A stretch of DNA of 9,570 nucleotides from an uncultured Eubacterium sp. (GTDB lineage Bacteria; Bacillota; Clostridia; Lachnospirales; Lachnospiraceae): assembly GCA_910585745.1 (NCBI GenBank), contig CAJUFM010000091.1:1-9570 (forward strand), written 5' to 3'. Position numbers and translations under genes: made by a program. The notes below the pieces were generated by a model. The model was not told where the DNA came from, made no database searches, and saw only the letters and a list, made by a program, of their open reading frames with translations. Numbering within the stretch: position 1 is the first letter of the stretch; every line of letters starts with the position of its first letter. This document shows, in pieces, positions 1 to 6,410 of the stretch.

Positions 1-36
1 TCAGTTGTCAATTTTCAGTTAGAATCACATTCATTG

Positions 37-53
37 AGATTCCGAGAAGTTAT
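37..53 (+). repeat. Left arm of a 17-bp perfect inverted repeat
   Basis: AGATTCCGAGAAGTTAT reads here on the plus strand and again at 9520-9536 on the minus strand. The match is exact over 17 bases and stops at both edges. The core is TTC-CGA-GAA, a TTC/GAA half-site pair with a 3-base centre. This arm lies 20 bases past the stop of the first XRE regulator gene. It could be a site-specific recombination site, a regulator-binding site or one copy of a dispersed repeat; the sequence does not decide between them. Confidence 0.7.
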
Positions 54-72
54 TGATTAACTCTGAACACAT

Positions 73-393
73 TTACCAAACCAGTTCATGTAATGCTTTA
101 AGTACCTCTGCTACCTTATCTGTCTCTCTTCCTTCAAACAATCTTACTGCATTATATAACTCTGTATCGGAATACATATCATTACCCCGAACAATGTACT
201 CACAACTGGTTTCCAGACTGTCCGCAATACTTTTTAAAATACTTACAGAAAATCCTTTTTTACCGAATTCAATTTCATATAAAAATTTCTGTGAAATATC
301 CGCCATATCTGCAAGTCGTTCTCTTGAAATATTCTGCTGGTTCCTCAGCTGCATAATACGAAATCCTATCTCTGAATAATCTGCATTTCTCAT
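73..393 (-). CDS. XRE-family helix-turn-helix transcriptional regulator (106 aa)
   Basis: This small cytoplasmic protein is a predicted DNA-binding regulator. The N-terminal two thirds (about residues 8-68) match the HTH_3/XRE pattern: an IGFRIMQLR first helix, SRERLADMADIS as the turn-recognition segment, then FLYEIEFGKKGFSVSILKSIADSL, with the E-x-G step typical of the family. The roughly 35-residue tail is acidic and probably helical and may serve for dimerisation or signal input; no known effector domain is visible. The start is set by AAGGAG about 11 bases upstream of the ATG. The gene follows the second regulator gene by 33 bases on the same strand, so the two are probably co-transcribed. 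Its target is unknown. A phage- or element-type repressor is an alternative reading, but no integrase or phage gene lies in the window. Confidence 0.88.
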   Translation of the reverse strand: MRNADYSEIGFRIMQLRNQQNISRERLADMADISQKFLYEIEFGKKGFSVSILKSIADSLETSCEYIVRGNDMYSDTELYNAVRLFEGRETDKVAEVLKALHELVW

Positions 394-426
394 TAATCAT
401 TTGTCTCCTTATAAATAATGGTACTG

Positions 427-765
427 CTATTTTTCCGCCACAAGATCCGCAATATAATGTAACAGCCTCGCCATACACTGGCTGTCTTCTTCTCTCACAT
501 CCTTTTGTAACCTTAAACACTCCGCTTCTGAAATCACACCTCCAAACAAATAATTCATATCACAGTTATACCTGGTTGCCAAAATGTAAGCATATTCACT
601 GGATAATCCGGTAGACCCGTTTTCTATCCGCAGAAGAGAATCTTTCACGATTCCAAAAGCTTCTGCCAGTTCATCCGCCGAAATGCCATTTTTGATCCGA
701 AACCGTTTTAAACGCCCTCCTATCCGAATATTTATCTCTGTTTTCTTCCGTGAATTCCTTTTCAT
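427..765 (-). CDS. XRE-family helix-turn-helix transcriptional regulator (112 aa)
   Basis: This is a second predicted DNA-binding regulator, distinct in sequence from its neighbour. A basic N-terminus (KRNSRKK) is followed by an XRE fold at about residues 14-75: IGGRLKRFRIKNGISADELAEAFGI, then DSLLRIENGSTGLSSEYAYILATRY, which carries the RIENG signature. The remainder (about 76-112) is charged and helical and has no recognised domain. The ATG is preceded by AAAGGAGC about 11 bases upstream. It is the first gene of a two-gene minus-strand unit transcribed away from the hemerythrin gene. GTCGTTT direct repeats lie at and above its promoter and are plausible autoregulatory sites, which is inference. 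A pair of co-transcribed XRE proteins could bind as homo- or heterodimers; the sequence cannot say which. Confidence 0.88.
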   Translation of the reverse strand: MKRNSRKKTEINIRIGGRLKRFRIKNGISADELAEAFGIVKDSLLRIENGSTGLSSEYAYILATRYNCDMNYLFGGVISEAECLRLQKDVREEDSQCMARLLHYIADLVAEK

Positions 766-796
766 AATTTAGATCGCTCCTTTGGCTTTTTATTTC

Positions 797-805
797 ATCA
801 TACCA
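797..805 (-). promoter_or_regulatory. Extended -10 promoter of the XRE operon
   Basis: On the minus strand the sequence reads TGGTATGAT, which fits the extended -10 pattern TGnTATAAT with one mismatch. It sits 31 bases upstream of the second regulator's ATG, giving a leader of about 25 bases. No good TTGACA -35 box is present, as is common with extended -10 promoters. The -35 position instead falls at one of the GTCGTTT copies (822-828), which could place a repressor or activator there. Confidence 0.5.
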
Positions 806-821
806 GTAAATAACCTTTCTG

Positions 822-847
822 AAACGACCTATATGTCCATAAACGAC
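822..847 (-). promoter_or_regulatory. Paired GTCGTTT direct repeats, candidate operator
   Basis: AAACGAC (minus strand GTCGTTT) occurs at 822-828 and 841-847, starts 19 bases apart, with a near-palindrome GACCTATATGTC (826-837) between and overlapping them. A third AAACGAC is at 984-990. The first copy overlaps the -35 position of the XRE promoter. Autoregulation by one of the XRE proteins is a reasonable guess but is not demonstrated. Confidence 0.3.
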
Positions 848-1060
848 ACATCATGTTACAACGTATCGCCTTTTTCGGCTGTTTTTCATGGCGTCACAGG
901 GCTTCTGAGCCCCCATTTCCGCCTTAATTCGACAAGATTTTACCCCTAAGGATCTACACCCCCCAACAGACCAAAATTGCGACAAACGACAATTCCCCGT
1001 TTTCCGTCATAGCTTAAAGGCGACATCAGGCTAAAAGATAATAATCTTTCCAAAAACAGC

Positions 1061-1090
1061 TTGACTTGTTCAAGGGTGAGTAGTTACAAT
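1061..1090 (+). promoter_or_regulatory. Sigma-A-type promoter of the hemerythrin-receiver gene
   Basis: TTGACT (1061-1066) and TACAAT (1085-1090) are separated by 18 bases, close to the vegetative consensus. Transcription would start near 1097, leaving a leader of about 77 bases. A CTTGA-n5-TCAAG dyad (1060-1074) overlaps the -35 box, and the AAAGAT/ATCTTT palindrome lies just upstream; either could be an operator. Confidence 0.65.
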
Positions 1091-1111
1091 ATAAGTATGC
1101 AAAAACTACAG

Positions 1112-1144
1112 TGGTTTTCAAACCATAGAGAGCTTATGCTCTTT
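1112..1144 (+). promoter_or_regulatory. Two tandem hairpins in the 5' leader
   Basis: The first hairpin pairs TGGTTT (1112-1117) with AAACCA (1120-1125). Directly next to it, 1127-1133 pairs with 1138-1144 around a TTAT loop, including one G-U pair. They end 14 bases before the AGGAGG ribosome binding site (1159-1164). They may affect mRNA stability or translation, or the first may be a DNA operator. No known riboswitch class is recognised. Confidence 0.35.
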
Positions 1145-1173
1145 AAAAATATTGTAGTAGGAGGATTTTAATA

Positions 1174-2532
1174 ATGGACAGCCAATTTGAATGGAAAGAA
1201 GAATTTAAAATAGGAGTAGAGGTTATTGATAAGGAACATCAAAAGCTTTTCAAAATAATCAATAAACTCCTCGCCTTTAAAGAAGACGAAGCAACTCGTC
1301 AGTGGGCATGCCGGGAGGGTATCAAGTTTTTCAAAAAACATGCTGTCAGCCATTTTGCAGACGAAGAAGCGTATATGACTTCTATTAATTACGAGGGATT
1401 GGAACAGCATAGGCATCTACATAAAGGATTCCGTGAAAATACGCTTCCCGCATTGGAACAGGAAATGGAACAGTCAGCCTACTCCCCTGACTCCGTGGAG
1501 CATTTTTTGGGCGTCTGCGCCGGCTGGCTGATCGGTCATACCCTGACAGAAGATATGGCCATCACAGGTAAGCAGATGAAAAAAAAGTCAAACCTTCTGC
1601 CAAGTGAAAATCTTACAGCTATGAAGAAAGTGATCAAGCAGCTTCTGTTTGATATGTTTCAGCTGGAATCACATCTGGTCAGTGATGCTTACAACGGGGA
1701 AAAGTTTGGAAACGGTGTATATTACCGTCTGATCTATGGAACTCCAAAAAATGAAAAAAAACAGGAAGTTATTTTGGTCTTTGAAGAAAATCTTCTGATC
1801 AATACGGTAGGAAAAATTATCGGCATCAAAACAAACAAACTGGATAATATGCTGGTTCATGCCGCCCGGTACACCGCCAGACAGTTTGTAAAGCGTGTTA
1901 TGGAACAATTTCCAACTGAGGAAACCTATGAGCTGAAGACAGAAAACCTTCTGGCTTATGATCAGTTTCAAAAAGTCTATACAAGGGAAAATCCGCACCT
2001 CAGCCTGTTATTTAACACAGGAAGCGGCTATTTTGCCTACTGTGCCATTGCGCCTCATCTACTGGAAAGCAGCATCGGCACTCCGATTGAAGCGGACAAT
2101 GCAATGGATGAAGTAAAAGAGTACCTGAAAAAGCGGGAGACCGCAGGGAATAAGCCAAGAGTCCTTATAGTGGATGATTCCATGACAGTGCGGCAGCATA
2201 TGGGGAAACTGTTAAGTGATGATTATGATATCACACTGGCAGAATCTAGTATCGCCGCCATCCGGAGCATTACTTTAAATAAGCCGGATCTGGTCCTTTT
2301 AGATTATGAGATGCCAGTATGCGATGGCAGGCAGACCCTTGAAATGATCCGTTCCGACCAGGCCCTTGCAGATATTCCTGTTATTTTCCTTACCGGACGG
2401 AGCGATCCGGAGAGCGTAAAGAAAGTTAAGGCTCTGAAACCCGCAGGATATCTTTTGAAAAATCTGGAGCCAGCAGCGATAAAAGAAAATATCGATGCTT
2501 TCTTTGAAAAGAAAAAGGCGTTACATAAATAA
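1174..2532 (+). CDS. Hemerythrin / CheX-like / response-regulator receiver fusion protein (452 aa)
   Basis: This is a predicted soluble oxygen- or redox-responsive signalling protein. Residues 1-130 are a bacteriohemerythrin with all seven usual di-iron ligands visible: His22, His60, Glu64, His79, His83, His122 and Asp127. Residues about 146-305 resemble a CheX-type chemotaxis phosphatase domain, but the catalytic ExxN motif is not evident, so it may be non-catalytic. Residues 327-452 are a CheY-like receiver with acidic pair Asp334/Asp335, phospho-acceptor Asp377 (LLDYEMP), Thr407 and Lys429; it lacks a DNA-binding output domain. AGGAGG at 1159-1164 lies 9 bases before the ATG. The gene stands alone between its own promoter and terminator, and no cognate histidine kinase is in the window. 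The family knowledge is that bacteriohemerythrins bind O2 reversibly; coupling of O2 binding to receiver phosphorylation here is inference. The hemerythrin and receiver calls are firm, the middle domain less so. Confidence 0.9.
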   Translation: MDSQFEWKEEFKIGVEVIDKEHQKLFKIINKLLAFKEDEATRQWACREGIKFFKKHAVSHFADEEAYMTSINYEGLEQHRHLHKGFRENTLPALEQEMEQSAYSPDSVEHFLGVCAGWLIGHTLTEDMAITGKQMKKKSNLLPSENLTAMKKVIKQLLFDMFQLESHLVSDAYNGEKFGNGVYYRLIYGTPKNEKKQEVILVFEENLLINTVGKIIGIKTNKLDNMLVHAARYTARQFVKRVMEQFPTEETYELKTENLLAYDQFQKVYTRENPHLSLLFNTGSGYFAYCAIAPHLLESSIGTPIEADNAMDEVKEYLKKRETAGNKPRVLIVDDSMTVRQHMGKLLSDDYDITLAESSIAAIRSITLNKPDLVLLDYEMPVCDGRQTLEMIRSDQALADIPVIFLTGRSDPESVKKVKALKPAGYLLKNLEPAAIKENIDAFFEKKKALHK

Positions 2533-2549
2533 CCTAATATTTGAGAAAC

Positions 2550-2605
2550 GGGGCTGCCGCACTAAGTAAGGGAACATATCAGTGATTAGTGCGCGGCTCC
2601 TTTTT
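2550..2605 (+). terminator. Rho-independent terminator after the hemerythrin gene
   Basis: GGGGCTGCCGCACTAA (2550-2565) pairs with 2586-2600 in a 15-bp stem with one bulged C and two G-U pairs. A 20-base loop separates the arms, and TTTTT (2601-2605) follows. It begins 18 bases past the stop codon. The convergent BtrH-like gene ends 25 bases beyond, so the stem may also slow transcription from that side, though there is no strong T-tract in that direction. Confidence 0.9.
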
Positions 2606-2629
2606 AGCAAATAAAAGAAACCGGCCGAT

Positions 2630-4132
2630 TTATCTAAAAGCCAGGACTGTTGCCGCCAGGACATGTATATCCTTACAATTAGGAAGTTTTATGTAACTGC
2701 ATGGGCTCTGGGAAGAGGTCTCAACTCTGGTATATACAAGTTTTCCGGTATGATTCAGACCGCCCGGCGTCTTATTTTTAAATGCCGCCTGCCAAATAAC
2801 GGTTTCTCTGCTTAATGGCCTCTCGACCCAATCCGACACCGCGATCTTTTTTCTCACAACTTCGTCCTCACAGCCTATTTCCAGTTCCGCGAACTGCGAA
2901 CCATAAGTGGCATAGAGCAGCAGATAGATACTTTTAATTCTCTTATCAACAGGCAGTACCTGACCCTCACATTTTAGACAATTAAACGCATTAGCCCCGA
3001 CCTTTTTTAAATCAAAACGGCACTTTTCTGTCTCCCATATCCTCCCATATTGTAATATCTTGTCCACATAAAAATCCTCCGGGTGGAGCATATGGGTATA
3101 TTCGTTGTAGGGCAGATCCAGAAATATTTCCTGCACAGTATTTTCCTGGAACGCATCTGGCTCAGCATTCTTTCCCTCTCCCTGATCTCTGCAGATCTTG
3201 CCAAAGCACTCTTTGGTGCTTATCTCCATCTGCTGTATCTTTTCCAGGTTTTCTACGTATATATCCTGATAACTATGTACTTTCGATGGCGTCAATCTGC
3301 CTGTTGAATATTCTCTGTGCATTTTGACGGTAAGTATTTTAAGGGCTTCCCATTCCACAATAAGATCCCGTATCTGCTCTGCCAATAAAGTGTACTTCAT
3401 ACTCCACTCTTTCGTAAGATATTTTTCAAATTGAATATGCCTTCCAAGAATGATGTAAAACAGATTGTATAACGGAATCCGCCATATGTTTTTCTGATCC
3501 CCAAACTCCCTCTTAACATCAAAATTCTCATGTATCTTTTTTCTTAAGGATTCTATATCTTTGCAATGAACTTTATACCTTGCATTTTTGTACACTTTTT
3601 TTATTTGGGGCGCTTTTAAGCCATCTATGGACTTCAGCTTAACCCGGATGAGACTTAACAGGCCCCGCTGCACATCACTCCACTGGATCATGACATTGGA
3701 TTTAGAGGGCATCGTATCTACACACCATATTCCCTCTTCCCCCATACTTGTAAAAATCAAAAAATGTACTCTGTAATCATTTTGTCCATATGTCTTTTGC
3801 CAGGGTATGGAATTCGTCTTGATCCCAGCCACTAAGAGCTGATCCTCTTGTATATACTGACAAATCTTTTGCTTTATCTCCTGTTTTCCCAGATCTCCCT
3901 GGGGGGTAAAATCAATACCGTAAATTTTCCTTACATTATCCTGAATACGCCCCGGGCACACTTTTAAGCCCTTTCCTATGACAAAATCCGGCGAATACCG
4001 GAGACTCCAGGAATCCCAGAACGCCTTTTCATATTCCCCCCGGAAATAATTGCATACAGTAAGGACTGTATTGTCGATACAATCCAGCCCTTCCATATTT
4101 ACCGGGGTGATCTCAGGGTTTAAATTTTCCAT
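2630..4132 (-). CDS. BtrH-N / C39-peptidase-like protein with a C-terminal beta-rich domain (500 aa)
   Basis: This cytoplasmic protein has no signal peptide. Residues about 14-145 resemble the BtrH N-terminal fold, a papain/C39-like domain known from butirosin biosynthesis (BtrH acyltransferase) and found beside peptide- and polyketide-type biosynthetic genes. A possible triad is Cys18 (GLDCIDN), His123 (YRVHFLIF) and Asp139 (CVDTMP). A mostly helical middle (about 190-330) follows. The C-terminal part (about 345-500) has the look of a beta-sandwich: IKSIYLLLYATYGSQFAELEI, VSDWV, then IKLPNCKDIHVLAATV. That could be a carbohydrate- or ligand-binding module. It starts 26 bases after the stop of the secreted-protein gene, with AAGGTG before the ATG, so the two are probably one transcript. 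Acyltransfer, peptide cleavage or a non-catalytic role are all possible. No NRPS, carrier protein or transporter is in the window to name a substrate. Confidence 0.7.
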   Translation of the reverse strand: MENLNPEITPVNMEGLDCIDNTVLTVCNYFRGEYEKAFWDSWSLRYSPDFVIGKGLKVCPGRIQDNVRKIYGIDFTPQGDLGKQEIKQKICQYIQEDQLLVAGIKTNSIPWQKTYGQNDYRVHFLIFTSMGEEGIWCVDTMPSKSNVMIQWSDVQRGLLSLIRVKLKSIDGLKAPQIKKVYKNARYKVHCKDIESLRKKIHENFDVKREFGDQKNIWRIPLYNLFYIILGRHIQFEKYLTKEWSMKYTLLAEQIRDLIVEWEALKILTVKMHREYSTGRLTPSKVHSYQDIYVENLEKIQQMEISTKECFGKICRDQGEGKNAEPDAFQENTVQEIFLDLPYNEYTHMLHPEDFYVDKILQYGRIWETEKCRFDLKKVGANAFNCLKCEGQVLPVDKRIKSIYLLLYATYGSQFAELEIGCEDEVVRKKIAVSDWVERPLSRETVIWQAAFKNKTPGGLNHTGKLVYTRVETSSQSPCSYIKLPNCKDIHVLAATVLAFR

Positions 4133-4158
4133 CCTGTCACCTTCTGTTCCTGTTTCAC

Positions 4159-4878
4159 TCAGCCCTCTTTCGCTTCCGGGACATAATACTTATTGTAGAG
4201 TTCCTCTACATATTCCATTGTGGTATTATTTTTAGTTGAGCGATATGACCCGCCTGATGTGCTGATCAAACTTGAGTCCATTATTATAAAACTAAAAGCT
4301 ACTTCCTCTTCAGAAGAATAAGCCTTAATGCTATACTCCCCCCCACAATACATACGATTTGATAGATTTAAATCAAGACGATACCCGGCCAAACTAAATC
4401 TCTGTCGTAAAAGGCTTATTTCCTGGAAATCTATAATAGTAATGGAGTTTCCAAATCTGCTAATGGTAATTTTACTAACGTCATCCGGAATTTCTCCTGG
4501 TAATTTGTCATAAACATGTAAGACAATGGAAAATTTAGAATCTTTTTTCTTCCCCTTCAACTTCCCTGTCAGTTCATATATGCCTGACTTTTTTACAGTA
4601 AACCTGTTTTTTTTAATCCGTATCTGCTTACTACTTGGTGTCCACTTAATCCTGGAATCTGTAAACTTCTTCTTTTTTGCCTTATCGTATGAATCCGGTT
4701 TTCGTTTAATATTTATAACATCCCGTATAGTATATTGTTTTTTGCTCTGTATGGCATAATAATCCAAACGGTAAATCTCAGTCTTTTTTTTCTTTGCAGC
4801 TGAGATCTGGGCATATGGAACTCCTGACAACAGAATCCCCAATAAAAGCAGCATAGAAACAATTTTCTTTTTTTTCAT
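4159..4878 (-). CDS. Secreted lysine-rich protein with an Ig-like segment (239 aa)
   Basis: Residues 1-28 form a classic signal peptide (MKKKK, a hydrophobic stretch, then AQISAA), with a likely cut just before KKKKTEIYR. The segment at about residues 83-128 (KQIRIKKNRFTVKKSGIYEL, then TGKLKGKKK and FSIVLHVYD) reads like the bacterial Ig-like beta-sandwich repeats common in Lachnospiraceae surface proteins. The C-terminal half (about 130-239) is not recognised. No membrane anchor, LPXTG motif or lipobox is seen, so the protein is probably released or held by charge. The gene precedes the BtrH-like gene in a likely two-gene unit. Its ribosome binding site (AAAGGA) is about 12 bases upstream, somewhat far, and its upstream region runs almost directly into the IS110 left end. 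Function unknown; a binding or structural role is only a guess. Confidence 0.75.
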   Translation of the reverse strand: MKKKKIVSMLLLLGILLSGVPYAQISAAKKKKTEIYRLDYYAIQSKKQYTIRDVINIKRKPDSYDKAKKKKFTDSRIKWTPSSKQIRIKKNRFTVKKSGIYELTGKLKGKKKDSKFSIVLHVYDKLPGEIPDDVSKITISRFGNSITIIDFQEISLLRQRFSLAGYRLDLNLSNRMYCGGEYSIKAYSSEEEVAFSFIIMDSSLISTSGGSYRSTKNNTTMEYVEELYNKYYVPEAKEG

Positions 4879-4963
4879 AATAACTCACATTCCTTTCGCT
4901 TCGCTCAGGCACAAATCGGATATGAAAAAGCAAGTTATGAGTACCTAAACGATTATTTTTTGT

Positions 4964-4969
4964 TATAAT
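4964..4969 (+). promoter_or_regulatory. Candidate -10 box for the IS110 bridge RNA
   Basis: A perfect TATAAT lies upstream of the structured left end, with no matching -35 box 17-18 bases before it. In IS110 elements the bridge-RNA promoter is known to be completed when the element circularises and its right end supplies the -35. An orphan -10 box near the left end is what that model predicts. Assignment to this element is inference. Confidence 0.4.
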
Positions 4970-4975
4970 CTCCTT

Positions 4976-5160
4976 ATGCAGATACACTACAGAGCACGGA
5001 GGAGGAAGCAGAATCAATTCCTCCCTTTTCGGAATAAAGTCCGCATAATAACATGTCGCCGGCTGCCTTTTCAAGCACAAATAAGTAGGCTATGAACCCG
5101 CAACCTAATCATTGTCAAAGCAATTCCTTAGGTCTTTCTTTGCTGGGCAGCCAGTCAATG
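4976..5160 (+). ncRNA. Candidate IS110 bridge RNA
   Basis: IS110-subgroup elements encode a roughly 180-base bridge RNA between left end and transposase start. Here the span from the expected start after TATAAT to the ribosome binding site is about 185 bases and holds three pairings. The 5' hairpin is 5001-5007 with 5018-5024 (GGAGGAA/TTCCTCC). A long-range stem joins 5061-5067 and 5146-5152 (GGCTGCC/GGCAGCC). Within it, CCTAA (5104-5108) pairs with TTAGG (5128-5132) and ATTG (5111-5114) with CAAT (5121-5124), leaving an internal loop. A 5' hairpin followed by stems with internal loops matches the known bridge-RNA plan. Which loop would read donor or target cannot be told without relatives. 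The exact ends are estimates. Confidence 0.5.
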
Positions 5161-5187
5161 TCTGCATCTTTTAAGGAGGTGTGTGTT

Positions 5188-6262
5188 ATGTTATCTACCA
5201 AACATTTTGTCTGCTGCGGCATGGATGTACACAAAAAATTTGTAGTCGCTACCATTGCAACAACAGATTACCGTGGTGTGACCACTTATGAAAAAAAGAG
5301 GTTCAGCACCTTTAATTCTGACCTCAGATCACTGAAAAAGTGGCTGCTGGACCACAAGTATACCGAGGTCTGTATGGAATCCACCGGCAAATACTGGATC
5401 CCTATCCATAACATCTTAGAGGATTCCTGCCATGTGGTAGTGGCCAACCCCAAATATGTCCGTGCCATTAAAGGCCAAAAGACAGATGACAAGGATTCTG
5501 CATGGATTTGGAAAATCAGCAACTGCCATTGTTGATTATATCCTTTCCGGCGAAACATTTGACCCCGAACACTGTAAATCCCTGCTCCAGAAAAAAGCAA
5601 AGGAAAAAGCAGATGATGTGGTCAGATCCATTATCGGTTATGGGCTGCACAGTGACCAGTTGGTTAAGATGAAGGTCTGCAGAAAGCATATTGATGACAT
5701 CGGTGAATGCATCGAAAGCCTTGATGAAAAAATCTCAGACCTAGTTAAACCTTACCACAAATTTATCGAACTGGCTACCACCATTCCGGAAATCACAGAA
5801 AGATCCGCGGCTTACATCATTGCCGAGATCGGGGTGGACATGTCCGTATTCAAATCCTCAAAACGCCTGTGTTCCTGGGCGGGTGTCACTCCCCAAAATA
5901 ATGAAAGCGCCGGTAAAAAGAGGAGTGTACATATTTCAAGGGCTGGAGTATATCTGAAACCCCTTTTGGTGCAGTGTGCCAATGCAGCCATCAAGGATAA
6001 AAAGAATCCTTATTTTAAATACAAATATGACCGTATCAAAAAACGCCGTGGACACAAACGGGCGGTCATCGCCATTGCACGCATGATGCTGACCTGCCTG
6101 TACCACATGTTTTCAAAGCAGGAAGCCTTTAACCCTGCCGATACGGATTATTCTGCCATCCCTGAAGAAATGTATGAAAAATTTTAGGAACAGTACGATA
6201 AAAAAGCCATCAAACAGCTGGAAAAGAGAGGGTATACAATCATTCCTCCTGAAGTTGCCTGA
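5188..6262 (+). pseudogene. IS110-family transposase, disrupted by internal deletion and a nonsense codon
   Basis: AAGGAGGT at 5173-5180 sets the start at 5188. The first 107 codons encode the RuvC-like DEDD domain with Asp13 (GMDVHK), Glu64 (CMESTGKYW), Asp100 and Asp103 (KTDDKDS). At about 5506-5510 (ATGGATTTGG) the frame breaks: upstream reads DKDSAWI and then stops at 5533-5535, whereas FGKSATAIVDYILSGE continues one frame over. IS110 proteins are usually about 400 residues, and the parts here sum to about 358, so some 50-70 codons have been lost, mostly the linker after the DEDD core. The downstream Transposase_20 (IS116/IS110/IS902) domain keeps the serine of NESAG (5906-5908). A TAG at 6185-6187 interrupts a tail that would otherwise continue as EQYDKKAIKQLEKRGYT to a TGA at 6260-6262. 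Two lesions make an active enzyme unlikely. Confidence 0.88.
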
Positions 6263-6410
6263 TACTGTCCAGAACATACATTTGTATTTGGGTAGTTTTT
6301 CGACTACCCTGAATCAGTGCGCCGAAATTCACATTTTCTTTTCAACCTATCATCCCCATTATTTTCCAATAAAGTAAAATGTGACCAGCCTGCTATTGGG
6401 ATAATCCGTA
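6263..6410. other. IS right end and spacer, with a 7-bp hairpin
   Basis: These 148 bases hold no gene. GGGTAGT (6290-6296) pairs with ACTACCC (6303-6309) around TTTTCG. No T-tract follows on either strand, so it is not a standard terminator. It may belong to the right end of the IS110 element. No clear terminator for the minus-strand LRR gene ending at 6411 was seen. Confidence 0.4.

Larger units (their letters stand above)
766..1173. other. 408-bp divergent intergenic region, no gene seen
   Basis: No reading frame with a ribosome binding site was found. The region holds the minus-strand promoter of the XRE pair (797-805), AAACGAC repeated at 822-828, 841-847 and 984-990, a 5-bp GC hairpin at 899-912 without a T-tract, a palindrome AAAGAT-aata-ATCTTT at 1034-1049, the plus-strand promoter at 1061-1090 and two hairpins at 1112-1144. 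The middle (about 850-1020) is otherwise featureless. Confidence 0.6.
4950..6310 (+). mobile_element. Decayed IS110-family insertion sequence (ends approximate)
   Basis: The element consists of a left non-coding end of roughly 200-240 bases, a transposase pseudogene at 5188-6262 and a short right end. IS110 elements usually lack terminal inverted repeats and target duplications, and none were found here, so both outer limits are estimates. The long left non-coding end and short right end fit the IS110 subgroup, in which the bridge RNA lies upstream of the transposase, rather than IS1111. The left limit is placed between the outward gene at 4878 and the TATAAT box at 4964. Confidence 0.7.

Noticed and set aside
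275..520. 81-codon minus-strand reading frame spanning the gap between the two XRE genes
   Set aside because: It overlaps both XRE genes in another frame, resembles no family and has no better start signal. It is a shadow frame.
899..912. GGGCT/AGCCC hairpin in the divergent intergenic region considered as a terminator
   Set aside because: The stem is only 5 bp, no T-tract follows on either strand, and no gene ends nearby.
4778..5080. 100-codon minus-strand frame across the secreted-protein start and the IS left end
   Set aside because: It overlaps the signal-peptide region in another frame and crosses the structured RNA region; the composition is not protein-like.
5092..5187. Upstream in-frame ATG that would lengthen the transposase N-terminus by 32 residues
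   Set aside because: The GMDVHK motif near the N-terminus and a strong AAGGAGGT directly before 5188 fit the family start. The extra stretch has no ribosome binding site and overlaps the bridge-RNA-like stems.
6174..6377. 67-codon plus-strand frame after the transposase
   Set aside because: It runs out of frame over the transposase tail and right end; the in-frame tail of the transposase is the better reading.
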